The notes below the pieces were generated by a model that saw only the letters and a list, made by a program, of their open reading frames with translations, did not search any database and was not told where the DNA came from. The position numbers and the translations under genes were made by a program. Of a DNA stretch of 35,111 bases, positions 28,085-35,111 are shown one piece after another. Source of the stretch: Bacteroidales bacterium (GTDB lineage Bacteria > Bacteroidota > Bacteroidia > Bacteroidales > VadinHA17); contig JAGGXD010000193.1 in assembly GCA_021163295.1 (NCBI GenBank), positions 1 to 35,111 on the forward strand, written 5' to 3'. Numbering within the stretch: position 1 is the first letter of the stretch; each line of letters begins with the position of its first letter.

Positions 28085-28582
28085 TTACTGCTTCTGTATT
28101 TTAATGATCCTGTTATATTTTTTATCCGATGTTTGTATCCTAAGGAAGTATATTCCGTTGGCAAAACCTGAAAAATCGATTGAATGATCAAAGTCGGCAG
28201 GGATTTGGCCCAGCTTTTTAATCAATAATTTTTTACCCGTCAGGTCGAAGATTGCAAGATTCAGCTCTACAGGTTTTTCCAACCTGATTGAGATGTTTAA
28301 CTGATCCTGTACCGGGTTTGGAAAGGCATTAACCTTCCAGTCTAACTCTACCTTATCCGGTATTCCTGTTCCTGTAAGTTGTGGTTGATGAAAACCCTGT
28401 GTCAGGACCAGGTTATCAGTTGTCAGAGTTGTAACAGCTATCTCTCCAAGCGAGTAAGAAAGTGAAATACCATTTCCTTCTGCATACGCACCTGCACTGG
28501 AAATAAGCGTTGGTGAAAGTGATTGGGAGAAAGAGAAATTCCAAAAAACGAGAAACATAAATGATAATACAACAGTTTTCAT
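28085..28582 (-). CDS. Small T9SS type A sorting-domain protein
   Basis: 165 residues: signal peptide (MKTVVLSFMFLVFWNFSFSQ); an N-terminal domain with ...GISLSYSLGEIAVTT and LVLTQGFHQP; then a type A T9SS sorting domain (VNAFPNPVQDQLNISI, LAIFDLTGKKLL, IDFSGFANGIYFLRI, ending IIKIQKQ). It is a paralogue of 1395-1892, of equal length and the same position directly upstream of a fibre gene. The sorting domain predicts delivery to the cell surface or medium by the type IX system. The GE...LTQGFHQP domain is common in short Bacteroidota secreted proteins, but I know of no assigned function. Its leader (AAAAACCACATATT before the ATG) resembles the TAAAACCTCRATATT leader of the 16070 and 12644 fibre starts. 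Confidence 0.86.
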   Translation of the reverse strand: MKTVVLSFMFLVFWNFSFSQSLSPTLISSAGAYAEGNGISLSYSLGEIAVTTLTTDNLVLTQGFHQPQLTGTGIPDKVELDWKVNAFPNPVQDQLNISIRLEKPVELNLAIFDLTGKKLLIKKLGQIPADFDHSIDFSGFANGIYFLRIQTSDKKYNRIIKIQKQ

Positions 28583-28844
28583 AATATGTGGTTTTTACTG
28601 ATTATTGCATTTCGATATTTGTGTATTAAACATCTATAAGATATATCAATACATTGCCTGAACCAAAAAAATGTTGTGAACTACCACACGATGGGATGAA
28701 CGACAGGTTTTGGGGGACGAAAAAAAGAGAAGAGCGATGGAACGATAGAACGAAGGAACGAAGAGTTTCACTTAACCCGGAACTCGTAACACGAAACCCG
28801 TAACAGCCTGATTAACAACTAGAAGCCAGGGGCCGTGAACCAGT
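28583..28844. other. Intergenic region with degenerate short tandem repeats
   Basis: This 262-nt gap between the response regulator and the small T9SS gene holds no gene I can support. It contains three 8-nt units (GGAACGAT, AGAACGAA, GGAACGAA; 28739-28762) and a run with repeated CGTAAC/CCCG words (about 28773-28805). The promoter of the five-fibre array may lie in 28583-28680, but no TAnnTTTG match was found there on the minus strand. Confidence 0.6.
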
Positions 28845-29576
28845 CTACAATGGAATATCAAGAATCTTTTTTATATCATCAAGGAAAGCTCTTCCGACAG
28901 GTATCAATTCATCATCAACCCTAACATTCCTGTGGTCGATAGATTTGATATGTTCAATGTTCAACAAATAGGATTTATGAACCTGTAGGAACCGGTTCGC
29001 GGGTAATCTTTGCACAAAATTTTTCATACTGGAACGAACAAGATGTTTTTCATCTTTACAGTATAATTCCAGATAATTACCATCCGATTTAACCCATTTT
29101 AAATCATCAAAACGGATTTTTATTAACAGGTAATCTTTCCTTATAAAAATACTGTCCTTATGAAAAAAACTATTCTCGTTTTCAACTTCCGTTTCACTCT
29201 TACTGATAAAATTTGAAAATGCAATTTCTATGGAAGTATAGAGGTCCTTTTTTTCAAAAGGCTTAACAAGATAACCATCAGGGCATACTGCTTTTGCCCT
29301 TTCAACCGTAGCAGTATCAGAATGAGATGTTAGAAATATGAAAGGCAGGTTGTATTTTTCCCTGATAGTTTCTGCAAGTGTTATTCCATCCTTTTCCCCT
29401 GCTAAAAGGATATCAATCAGAACAACATCAGGAAGATCTTTATTCATTAATTCAATAGCCTCAGAATAACCGGGAGCAGTGCCAACAACCTCATAACCAA
29501 GATTCTCAAGCATCATCCTGATATCTTCGGCAATAATTAATTCATCTTCAACAACCAGTATTTTTACCTTGCTCAT
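28845..29576 (-). CDS. LytTR-family response regulator
   Basis: 243 residues. The receiver domain (1-120) has the acidic pair E10/D11, phospho-acceptor D55 in VVLIDILLAG, T83 in FLTSHS and K105 in LVKPF. The C-terminal LytTR DNA-binding domain (about 145-243) has IRKDYLLIKIRFDDLKWV, the ESDG-like SDGNYLELY strand, LPANRFLQVHKSYLLN and VPVGR-like LIPVGRAF. It should be phosphorylated by the kinase encoded 82 nt upstream and act as a transcription regulator. LytTR proteins usually bind direct repeats, so the fibre palindromes are not an obvious target. Its place inside the fibre locus makes the fibre genes the natural candidates for control. No HTH is present. Confidence 0.93.
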   Translation of the reverse strand: MSKVKILVVEDELIIAEDIRMMLENLGYEVVGTAPGYSEAIELMNKDLPDVVLIDILLAGEKDGITLAETIREKYNLPFIFLTSHSDTATVERAKAVCPDGYLVKPFEKKDLYTSIEIAFSNFISKSETEVENENSFFHKDSIFIRKDYLLIKIRFDDLKWVKSDGNYLELYCKDEKHLVRSSMKNFVQRLPANRFLQVHKSYLLNIEHIKSIDHRNVRVDDELIPVGRAFLDDIKKILDIPL

Positions 29577-29658
29577 AATCTAACTATAAAGATCAATCCA
29601 CTAAAAATAGCAAATATTCTTTACAAACCATATATTTTGTGAATACACTTACGCGCAA

Positions 29659-31812
29659 TTATAGTTTATCCTTAAATTTTATCGAAAAGCAAATAACATC
29701 GTTTTTATGGAAAGTTAGTTCACCTTTAAGCTGGCGTGTAAGGATATTTACCAGTTTTAATCCTAACGAATCTGCTTTTTCAATATTTAAATTGTTTGCC
29801 AATCCAATCCCATTATCAGATACTATAAGCTTGTAATCTGATGATCCGGATTTTTCCAGTACAACATCGATTTTACCTTTAGTTCTGTTTTTGAAAGCAT
29901 GTTTAAATGAATTTGAAACAAGCTCATTTATTATTAACCCGAGAGGAATTGCAGTATCAATATCCAGACTGATATTTTTAGCATTTATGCTGGTTATTAT
30001 ATCTTTTTTATCATTCCTGTATGTATCAGACAAAAAGGATAACAGTTTTTCGATATAGTTCTGCAGATCTATCCTGGACAACCTGTCAGACTGATAAAGT
30101 GTCTGATGGATCAGCGCCATTGATTTCACGCGGCTCTGTCCTTCCTTTACAGCAGATTTCATTTTTTCATCCTTCAGAGAGTGAGACTGGAGGTTCAAAA
30201 GACTGGAAATAACCTGCAGATTATTCTTCACCCTGTGATGGATCTCTTTAAGTAAAACTTCCTTTTCTGCATTAGCTTTTTTCTTTTGGAAATAGCCTCT
30301 GAGTAATATAAATCCGAATAACAGTACCACAACAATGCCGGCGAAAAGGATATTTTTCTGAAGTTTTTGTTGCTTTATTTCAGCATTGTGTTTAGTACGT
30401 TCCTGCTCCTGCTCAATTTTCTGTATTTCCTGTTGTTTATCAAATTCATATTGCATCTCAAGCTGGGTGATCTTCTTCAGATTTTCAGCGTTATTCAGGC
30501 TGTCGCTCATCTGTTTAAAAAGAATCTGGAAATTATATGCCTTTCTGAAATTGTTTTGCTTTTCATAAACATTGCTCAGTACTTCAGAAGCAGCCATTAT
30601 AATTTCCGGCATTCCTAATTCCTCCCCAATACCAATCGACCTGTTAAGAAACCTAACAGCTTTTGTGTACTCTCCGGTTTTGTTATAAACAGAACCAATA
30701 CTATAACAACTATTGGCAACTCCCTGCTTATATCCTATCTCTTTAGCAATATCCAGACTTTTATTTTGATACTGCAATGCTACCTCGTAGTTTCCCTTTT
30801 TTTGCCATACTTCTCCAATATTAAAATATGCATCTGTTACACCCTGCATGTCACCGATCTCTTTCAGTGTTTCCATTCCTTTAACAAAATTCTCCAGTGC
30901 CTGGTCAGATTTTCCCAGTTTTTCATAGATATTTCCAATATTAGTGTACGCAATGCCAGCACCTCTCTTCTGACCAATTTCGTTATTAAGTTTCAGGTTT
31001 TTTAACTGATATTCAAGAGCCTGTTCATATTCACCCAGGTAAGTAAATACTATTCCAATATTACTGTATGATGCGGCTATCTCTTCAATATCTCCTACGA
31101 TCTCCCGCATCCTGAGTGATTCAAAATAGTAATCAAGTGCCTGTTTGTAATCACCCTGGTAATCGTGAAGTATCCCAAAATGGTTATAGCACATTGCTAT
31201 TGCACCCGTATCATGAAGCTCCTCATAAATTCTTAGCGCTTTGTTGTATGTTTTAAACGATTCAGGATAATTTCCAAGGTACTTATAGACATTCCCAATA
31301 TTATTCAGGCAGTCAGCTATTTTTTGTTTTTCACCAAGTTTTTTATTGGCTTCCATACTTCTGTTAAAAAAATCAAGGGCTTTTTCATAATCTCCCTGGA
31401 TGCCATAAGTTATGCCGATTTTATTTGTGATATCCGCCACCGCTTCATGATCTCCAAGCTCCTTATAAACCTCTACAGACTTAAGGTAGTAACCCCTTGC
31501 TTCCGTAAGGTTAAACTGAGCACGGTAAACCCTGCCCAGCGAGAAGTATGAACCGGCAATACCTTTTTTGTAATTAAGTTCGTTACTTAAAGTCAGAGCT
31601 TCTTCTGCATATTTGGTAGCCTGCACAGCATCTGTTTTCCTAAGCTCCTCTGCCAGTGAATTCAGAGTATTCACCCTGTTAGTATCTCCAACACTATTGT
31701 CCAGAACAGACAACATACTATCAACAACAGAATTCTCCTGCGAGAAAAGAGTAAAAGGACAGAATAGAAAGTAGAGAATTATTATTGAATTGATTTTTTT
31801 TCTGAATACCAT
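29659..31812 (-). CDS. TPR-containing sensor histidine kinase (HisKA_2 type)
   Basis: 717 residues. Signal peptide (MVFRKKINSIIILYFLF... TLFSQ), then a predicted periplasmic domain of about nine 40-residue TPR units (for example NNIGNVYKYLGNYPESFKTY). A coiled-coil stretch (QQEIQKIEQEQERTK) and one membrane helix (ILFAGIVVVLLFGFILL) precede the cytoplasmic kinase. The HisKA_2 dimerisation motif is EIHHRVKNNLQ, with H526 the likely phosphorylated residue. The HATPase has an N-box INELVSNSFKHAF (N629), G1 SDNGIG (D666) and a SLGLKLV G2 box. It is the cognate partner of the LytTR regulator at 28845. TPR sensors of this kind are common in Bacteroidota; the signal is unknown. The gene starts 106 nt after the stop of the 31919 fibre gene on the same strand. 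Confidence 0.93.
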   Translation of the reverse strand: MVFRKKINSIIILYFLFCPFTLFSQENSVVDSMLSVLDNSVGDTNRVNTLNSLAEELRKTDAVQATKYAEEALTLSNELNYKKGIAGSYFSLGRVYRAQFNLTEARGYYLKSVEVYKELGDHEAVADITNKIGITYGIQGDYEKALDFFNRSMEANKKLGEKQKIADCLNNIGNVYKYLGNYPESFKTYNKALRIYEELHDTGAIAMCYNHFGILHDYQGDYKQALDYYFESLRMREIVGDIEEIAASYSNIGIVFTYLGEYEQALEYQLKNLKLNNEIGQKRGAGIAYTNIGNIYEKLGKSDQALENFVKGMETLKEIGDMQGVTDAYFNIGEVWQKKGNYEVALQYQNKSLDIAKEIGYKQGVANSCYSIGSVYNKTGEYTKAVRFLNRSIGIGEELGMPEIIMAASEVLSNVYEKQNNFRKAYNFQILFKQMSDSLNNAENLKKITQLEMQYEFDKQQEIQKIEQEQERTKHNAEIKQQKLQKNILFAGIVVVLLFGFILLRGYFQKKKANAEKEVLLKEIHHRVKNNLQVISSLLNLQSHSLKDEKMKSAVKEGQSRVKSMALIHQTLYQSDRLSRIDLQNYIEKLLSFLSDTYRNDKKDIITSINAKNISLDIDTAIPLGLIINELVSNSFKHAFKNRTKGKIDVVLEKSGSSDYKLIVSDNGIGLANNLNIEKADSLGLKLVNILTRQLKGELTFHKNDVICFSIKFKDKL

Positions 31813-31918
31813 GATCTTAAAATTTGCAGATCAAAAAAACAAATATGGTATATTTATTCCGTTTTCATTTTCCCAATTCACAGGTTATGCACCCGGGATA
31901 TCGGGCAAATTCGGCTTT

Positions 31919-34783
31919 TTATTGCAAACCTATCAAAACCACAATCTTTCCTGTTCCTGAAATATGTTCTTCAAGTGCCTTTCCAATAACGGCATTTCTT
32001 CTTCTCTCATTCTCTGCAAGTATTATTTTTAAACCTTCAAAATTCTTAGCTTCATTCACATCAAGCAGTGTCCATTTCATAGCATAGCCCGGTATAGAAG
32101 AAGAGGTAAGGAAATCACCTCTTTTAATCGGTCCGTTTTCATCAGTAACTTTCACGGGGACCCGGCCAGCCAGGGATAGCTGAACTGCATTGACTCCGGG
32201 AATTTCTTCCCCGGTTTCTTCATCCTTAATCAGTTCCATTCCCATAACAAGATGAGGCTTGGTTGATACTATACCGGCAACATTTGCAGAATATGGTTCT
32301 GAATTATGTACAACACTCTCATCATTGTTTTTATCAATAACAACCACGTCGGCTTTTTCAAGATTGTTATATGTATCATAAATATATTCTGCCAGATCAA
32401 TTGCATCTCCGGTTCGATAATCGGCATATAAACCCTCATAAGTACCTCCTGTACCATAGTCAAGGAAATAACCTGAATAATATGTCCCGGATCCACTCCT
32501 GTATACCCTGGAATAAATTGCCCGTGCATTATTAGTTCCCGTTGAACCTGCATAGGCTATTATTCCATAATTGTTACCGCTATTATCGGTATTATAAGTT
32601 CTGATTGCAGACTCATTTCCTGTACCATTAACATACAGTTTTGCTGATGTGCTAGTGCTACCAATTCCAACATTCGCATTAAATCTTAATACATCACTTG
32701 CAAAATCACCATATATCAGAGGTGTGGTTGTGTTGGTATTGTCAATATATAACTTATTGCTTCCCGCTTCATTATAACCGGCTTCGGATCCGATAAATAC
32801 GTTTCCCGAACCACTTGCATTCCCGTGCCCGCTTTGATATCCAAGATAAGTGTTATTACTTCCGCTCAAATTGTCAAAACCCGACCTGTATCCGAGGAAA
32901 GTATTGTAATTACCCGTAATTTTTGTACTTGGATAACTCCCGGGAAATCCACCACCGTGACCACTATACGTGCCAATAAATGTATTGGCACTACATGCAT
33001 CAAGGTATTCCCCGGTATGGGATCCCAAACATGTATTAAATGCCCCGGTTGAATTATAAAACCCACAATTTGATCCTAAAAATGTGTTTCCTATTCCGGT
33101 AGAATTTACAATACCGGCATTATAACCAATAAATGAATTATAACCTCCTGTTGTATTAAATTCACCGCTTGCATTTCCTATAAAAATATTCTTTTCCCCT
33201 GATGTATTATTCGCTCCGCTTTTATAACCAATAAAGACATTTTTATAACCCGTAATATTATCGTATCCCGATTGGTAACCAATGAATATATTGTTACATC
33301 CTTCCCATTGCCCGGGGCTTACTTCAATACCCCCTTCGGTTGAATATCCGGCTTCAAACCCAAAGAAAGTATTATACTCCCCGTTAGTTATCTTCTGTCC
33401 ACTTTCGTGACCAATAAAATAGTTCTCCGGTGTGATATCCATAAAATTTATTGCATTCTCATATCCTTTGCTTGAATTAAAACCGCCAACGGCAAACCCA
33501 CCTTTCAAGCCCTTCGTTTCGGGGTCATTATCAACATAGATCCTTACACTGTCGGGTGAAACCCTGAAGTACTCGTTTGTAAGTCCTTTGGAAGAACCAA
33601 AACCACCAACCGCAAAGCCTCCCTTAAGCCCTTTACCACCTGTACCTGTATCATCAACATAGATCCTGAAAGTATCTGGTGTAATCCTCAGATATTCATT
33701 AGTTATTCCTTTCGATGAGTTAAAACCACCAACAGCAAAACCTCCTTTAAGCCCTTTTCCGGGAGCATCACTAACATAAATTCTTACTCCTTCATTATAC
33801 ACTCCGAAAACCAGTTCGCCATCCTTATTTCTTACTTCCAGCAAGGGATCATCTACATCAGCCGCTGGATTTCCTAAAATTTCCACCTTACCTTCATTTC
33901 TAATTACCATCCGGGCATCTCCAAATGTCACATTTCCTGATGAACCTACAGGGTTATTAGCAAAAATCATATCACCTCTTCCCCATGACAAAGTGTCTCT
34001 GTAAAATATACCTCCTTTAAATGTATTTGTTGAAGTACCGTTCTGAAAGCGGATTCCGGACATTACATCATAGCTAGCATTTGAGTTTTGAATATCCAGG
34101 AAATTTCCGTCTGTTCCATCTATAATATTCACATTTTCAACAACATGTAATTTATGCAGAGGGGCATTTGTTCCAATTCCAACATCATTACTTAAAGTAA
34201 CCGGATAAATTCTCCCACTGTTTTCATCCCACAGGATCTCTCCTGATATAAGATTATCAACCTCGGTTTCAGTATAATAACGATTATCAAGATTATAAGA
34301 CCCCAATCCTGTAATATGTCCTAAAGATCCCAATGAAACATCCTGTATTACTGTGCCATTACTATTATTAATACTTGCCTGAGAAGATAGATCTTCATGT
34401 GATACAATATTCCCTGTCTTTATTAATCCGTCCTGAAAATCAAGGGCGCTGCTTCCCACTTTAACCCAGTTAGAGCCAGACCAGTAATAAAATCCCGGGT
34501 CGGGATAAGAACCGGAGGTTGATGTATTCCATACCAACAACCCTGCAGGTTTTGTTACGCTTATAGGATCAGTAGTACTTACAAGCGCTACCCTGGGAAC
34601 CAATAATCCCTTATTTACCGATTTCACATCCAGCATTGCAGCTGCATTTACCGTGTAACCATCATCATCTGTTATAGCTACATTCTGTGCAAACAGACCG
34701 TCAGACAAAATCATATACAAAAAAGAAATTAATGCTATGGTTAAAACCTGGTTAACATAAAGTTTACTGTTAAATGATTTCAT
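31919..34783 (-). CDS. Fibre protein with Peptidase_G2-like C-terminal domain
   Basis: 954 residues. Signal peptide (MKSFNSKLYVNQVLTIALIS..., ending LFAQ). The N-terminal domain differs from the other fibres and is of the type AAMLDVKSVNKGLLVPRVAL ... GFYYWSGSNWVKV. A linker with a HKLHVVENVNI segment leads to three [12 protein letters not shown] modules, about 12 copies of the 17-residue repeat with long loops (e.g. EVSPGQWEGC), and the KLYIDN...LIYGDF cap. The C-terminal ~180 residues (AIDLAEYIYDTY ... VAGIVSTKPHLVMG ... QLSLAGRVPVKV ... KRGDFLTSS) resemble the Peptidase_G2 intramolecular chaperone of phage appendages. This replaces the S74 domain of its paralogues. The match is by eye, so it is moderately sure. 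The gene starts 19 nt after a T9SS protein. Confidence 0.86.
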   Translation of the reverse strand: MKSFNSKLYVNQVLTIALISFLYMILSDGLFAQNVAITDDDGYTVNAAAMLDVKSVNKGLLVPRVALVSTTDPISVTKPAGLLVWNTSTSGSYPDPGFYYWSGSNWVKVGSSALDFQDGLIKTGNIVSHEDLSSQASINNSNGTVIQDVSLGSLGHITGLGSYNLDNRYYTETEVDNLISGEILWDENSGRIYPVTLSNDVGIGTNAPLHKLHVVENVNIIDGTDGNFLDIQNSNASYDVMSGIRFQNGTSTNTFKGGIFYRDTLSWGRGDMIFANNPVGSSGNVTFGDARMVIRNEGKVEILGNPAADVDDPLLEVRNKDGELVFGVYNEGVRIYVSDAPGKGLKGGFAVGGFNSSKGITNEYLRITPDTFRIYVDDTGTGGKGLKGGFAVGGFGSSKGLTNEYFRVSPDSVRIYVDNDPETKGLKGGFAVGGFNSSKGYENAINFMDITPENYFIGHESGQKITNGEYNTFFGFEAGYSTEGGIEVSPGQWEGCNNIFIGYQSGYDNITGYKNVFIGYKSGANNTSGEKNIFIGNASGEFNTTGGYNSFIGYNAGIVNSTGIGNTFLGSNCGFYNSTGAFNTCLGSHTGEYLDACSANTFIGTYSGHGGGFPGSYPSTKITGNYNTFLGYRSGFDNLSGSNNTYLGYQSGHGNASGSGNVFIGSEAGYNEAGSNKLYIDNTNTTTPLIYGDFASDVLRFNANVGIGSTSTSAKLYVNGTGNESAIRTYNTDNSGNNYGIIAYAGSTGTNNARAIYSRVYRSGSGTYYSGYFLDYGTGGTYEGLYADYRTGDAIDLAEYIYDTYNNLEKADVVVIDKNNDESVVHNSEPYSANVAGIVSTKPHLVMGMELIKDEETGEEIPGVNAVQLSLAGRVPVKVTDENGPIKRGDFLTSSSIPGYAMKWTLLDVNEAKNFEGLKIILAENERRRNAVIGKALEEHISGTGKIVVLIGLQ

Positions 34784-34802
34784 GATTCCTGGGGGTTAAT
34801 TA

Positions 34803-35111
34803 TTATCTTAAATAAATTAATAATTTCTTGCTATATATTTTATTATCTGTTGTATACACCCGTATTATGTAATAATTGCCGGGCATATCCAAACTAATTT
34901 CATTAAGAGGATTTTTATCGAGTTTTCTTCTTATCAGTTCACTGCCAAGAATGTTGTATATGGCAACTTCTTTCAGTTTCTCAGGATCAGAACATTCAAT
35001 AAATATCCTGTTCTCAAAAGAGTACATATTGATATCCGGTGCTTCAGGATATGGATTTATGCCTGTTACCGGACTAATTACCAGATCATTGCTCGTCAGG
35101 TCATCCAGACC
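34803..35111 (-). CDS. T9SS sorting-domain protein, C-terminal 102 residues (runs off right edge)
   Basis: The frame is open from the window edge (GLDDLTSNDLVISPV...) to the TAA at 34803, so only the C-terminus is visible. About 75 residues form a T9SS-type sorting domain: INMYSFENRIFIEC, VAIYNILGSELIRRK, NEISLDMPGNYYIIRVYT and the basic end YSKKLLIYLR. The upstream residues (VTGINPYPEAPDIN) look like a linker. It ends 19 nt before the ATG of the 31919-34783 fibre gene, the third case in this window of a T9SS-sorted protein directly ahead of a fibre gene. The N-terminal domain, which would show whether it is a third copy of the 165-residue family, lies outside the window. An internal ATG at 35027 is not the real start. 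Confidence 0.8.
   Translation of the reverse strand, partial: GLDDLTSNDLVISPVTGINPYPEAPDINMYSFENRIFIECSDPEKLKEVAIYNILGSELIRRKLDKNPLNEISLDMPGNYYIIRVYTTDNKIYSKKLLIYLR

Noticed and set aside
28583-28844. A small gene or tRNA in the gap before the T9SS protein
   Set aside because: No frame with a plausible start and protein-like composition and no cloverleaf was seen. The region is dominated by short degenerate repeats.
31880-31918. Intrinsic terminator after the 31919 fibre gene (CCCG...CGGG)
   Set aside because: The stem is only four pairs and lacks a following T-run, so read-through into the kinase gene is as likely.
8683-34783. Prophage tail-fibre cluster
   Set aside because: S74 and collagen-like fibres are typical of phages, but every gene has a Sec signal peptide, T9SS proteins are interleaved, and no capsid, portal, terminase, lysis or integrase gene is present.

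Overview
The window comes from a Bacteroidota genome, most likely a Bacteroidales/Marinilabiliales-type organism. The evidence is type IX secretion (T9SS) C-terminal sorting domains on three proteins, an S46 dipeptidyl-peptidase, TAnnTTTG-type promoter boxes, a TPR histidine kinase paired with a LytTR regulator, and Bacteroidota-type secreted fibre proteins with the N-terminal signature [10 protein letters not shown].

Layout. Positions 1-1892 (minus strand) hold a small T9SS-sorted protein followed by the start of a fibre gene that runs off the left edge. Positions 1956-8651 are ordinary genes: a Wzx-like flippase (minus), then on the plus strand a GT-B glycosyltransferase, ribonuclease HII, an S46 peptidase, a MarC-family membrane protein and ribonuclease HI. 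From 8683 to the right edge everything is on the minus strand. Read in the direction of transcription, it begins with the C-terminus of a T9SS-sorted protein (35111-34803). Next come a fibre gene (34783-31919), a TPR sensor kinase (31812-29659), a LytTR response regulator (29576-28845) and a second small T9SS protein (28582-28085). Five further fibre genes follow head to tail: 27993-24742, 24690-20323, 20257-16355, 16070-12941 (frameshifted) and 12603-8683.

The fibre paralogues are mosaics of a small set of modules: a Sec signal peptide; an N-terminal domain; collagen-like Gly-X-Y stretches; an inserted Trp-rich, carbohydrate-binding-like domain; NEIQDL...YLDN repeats; one to five copies of a module carrying [12 protein letters not shown]; arrays of a 17-residue repeat (NxFxGxxxGxxNTTGxx) or, in one gene, a YadA-head-like repeat; a YIEN...LIYG cap; and interchangeable C-termini. 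Four genes end in a Peptidase_S74-type self-cleaving chaperone with a coiled coil, one in a domain resembling Peptidase_G2, and one in a short Trp-rich cap.

The most interesting signals concern variation and control. The signal-peptide cores of the five tandem fibre genes are encoded by heptanucleotide tandem repeats (AGTRAAA on the plus strand), a length that would shift the frame if one unit slipped. One gene has a 1-nt deletion just after its ancestral ATG, and another a 2-nt deletion mid-gene. Three fibre genes carry a near-identical ACCGGTC-N-GACCGGT palindrome exactly 18 nt before the start codon. My working hypothesis, not demonstrated, is a diversifying and possibly phase-variable cell-surface or secreted fibre locus, with a sensor kinase/regulator pair inside it.
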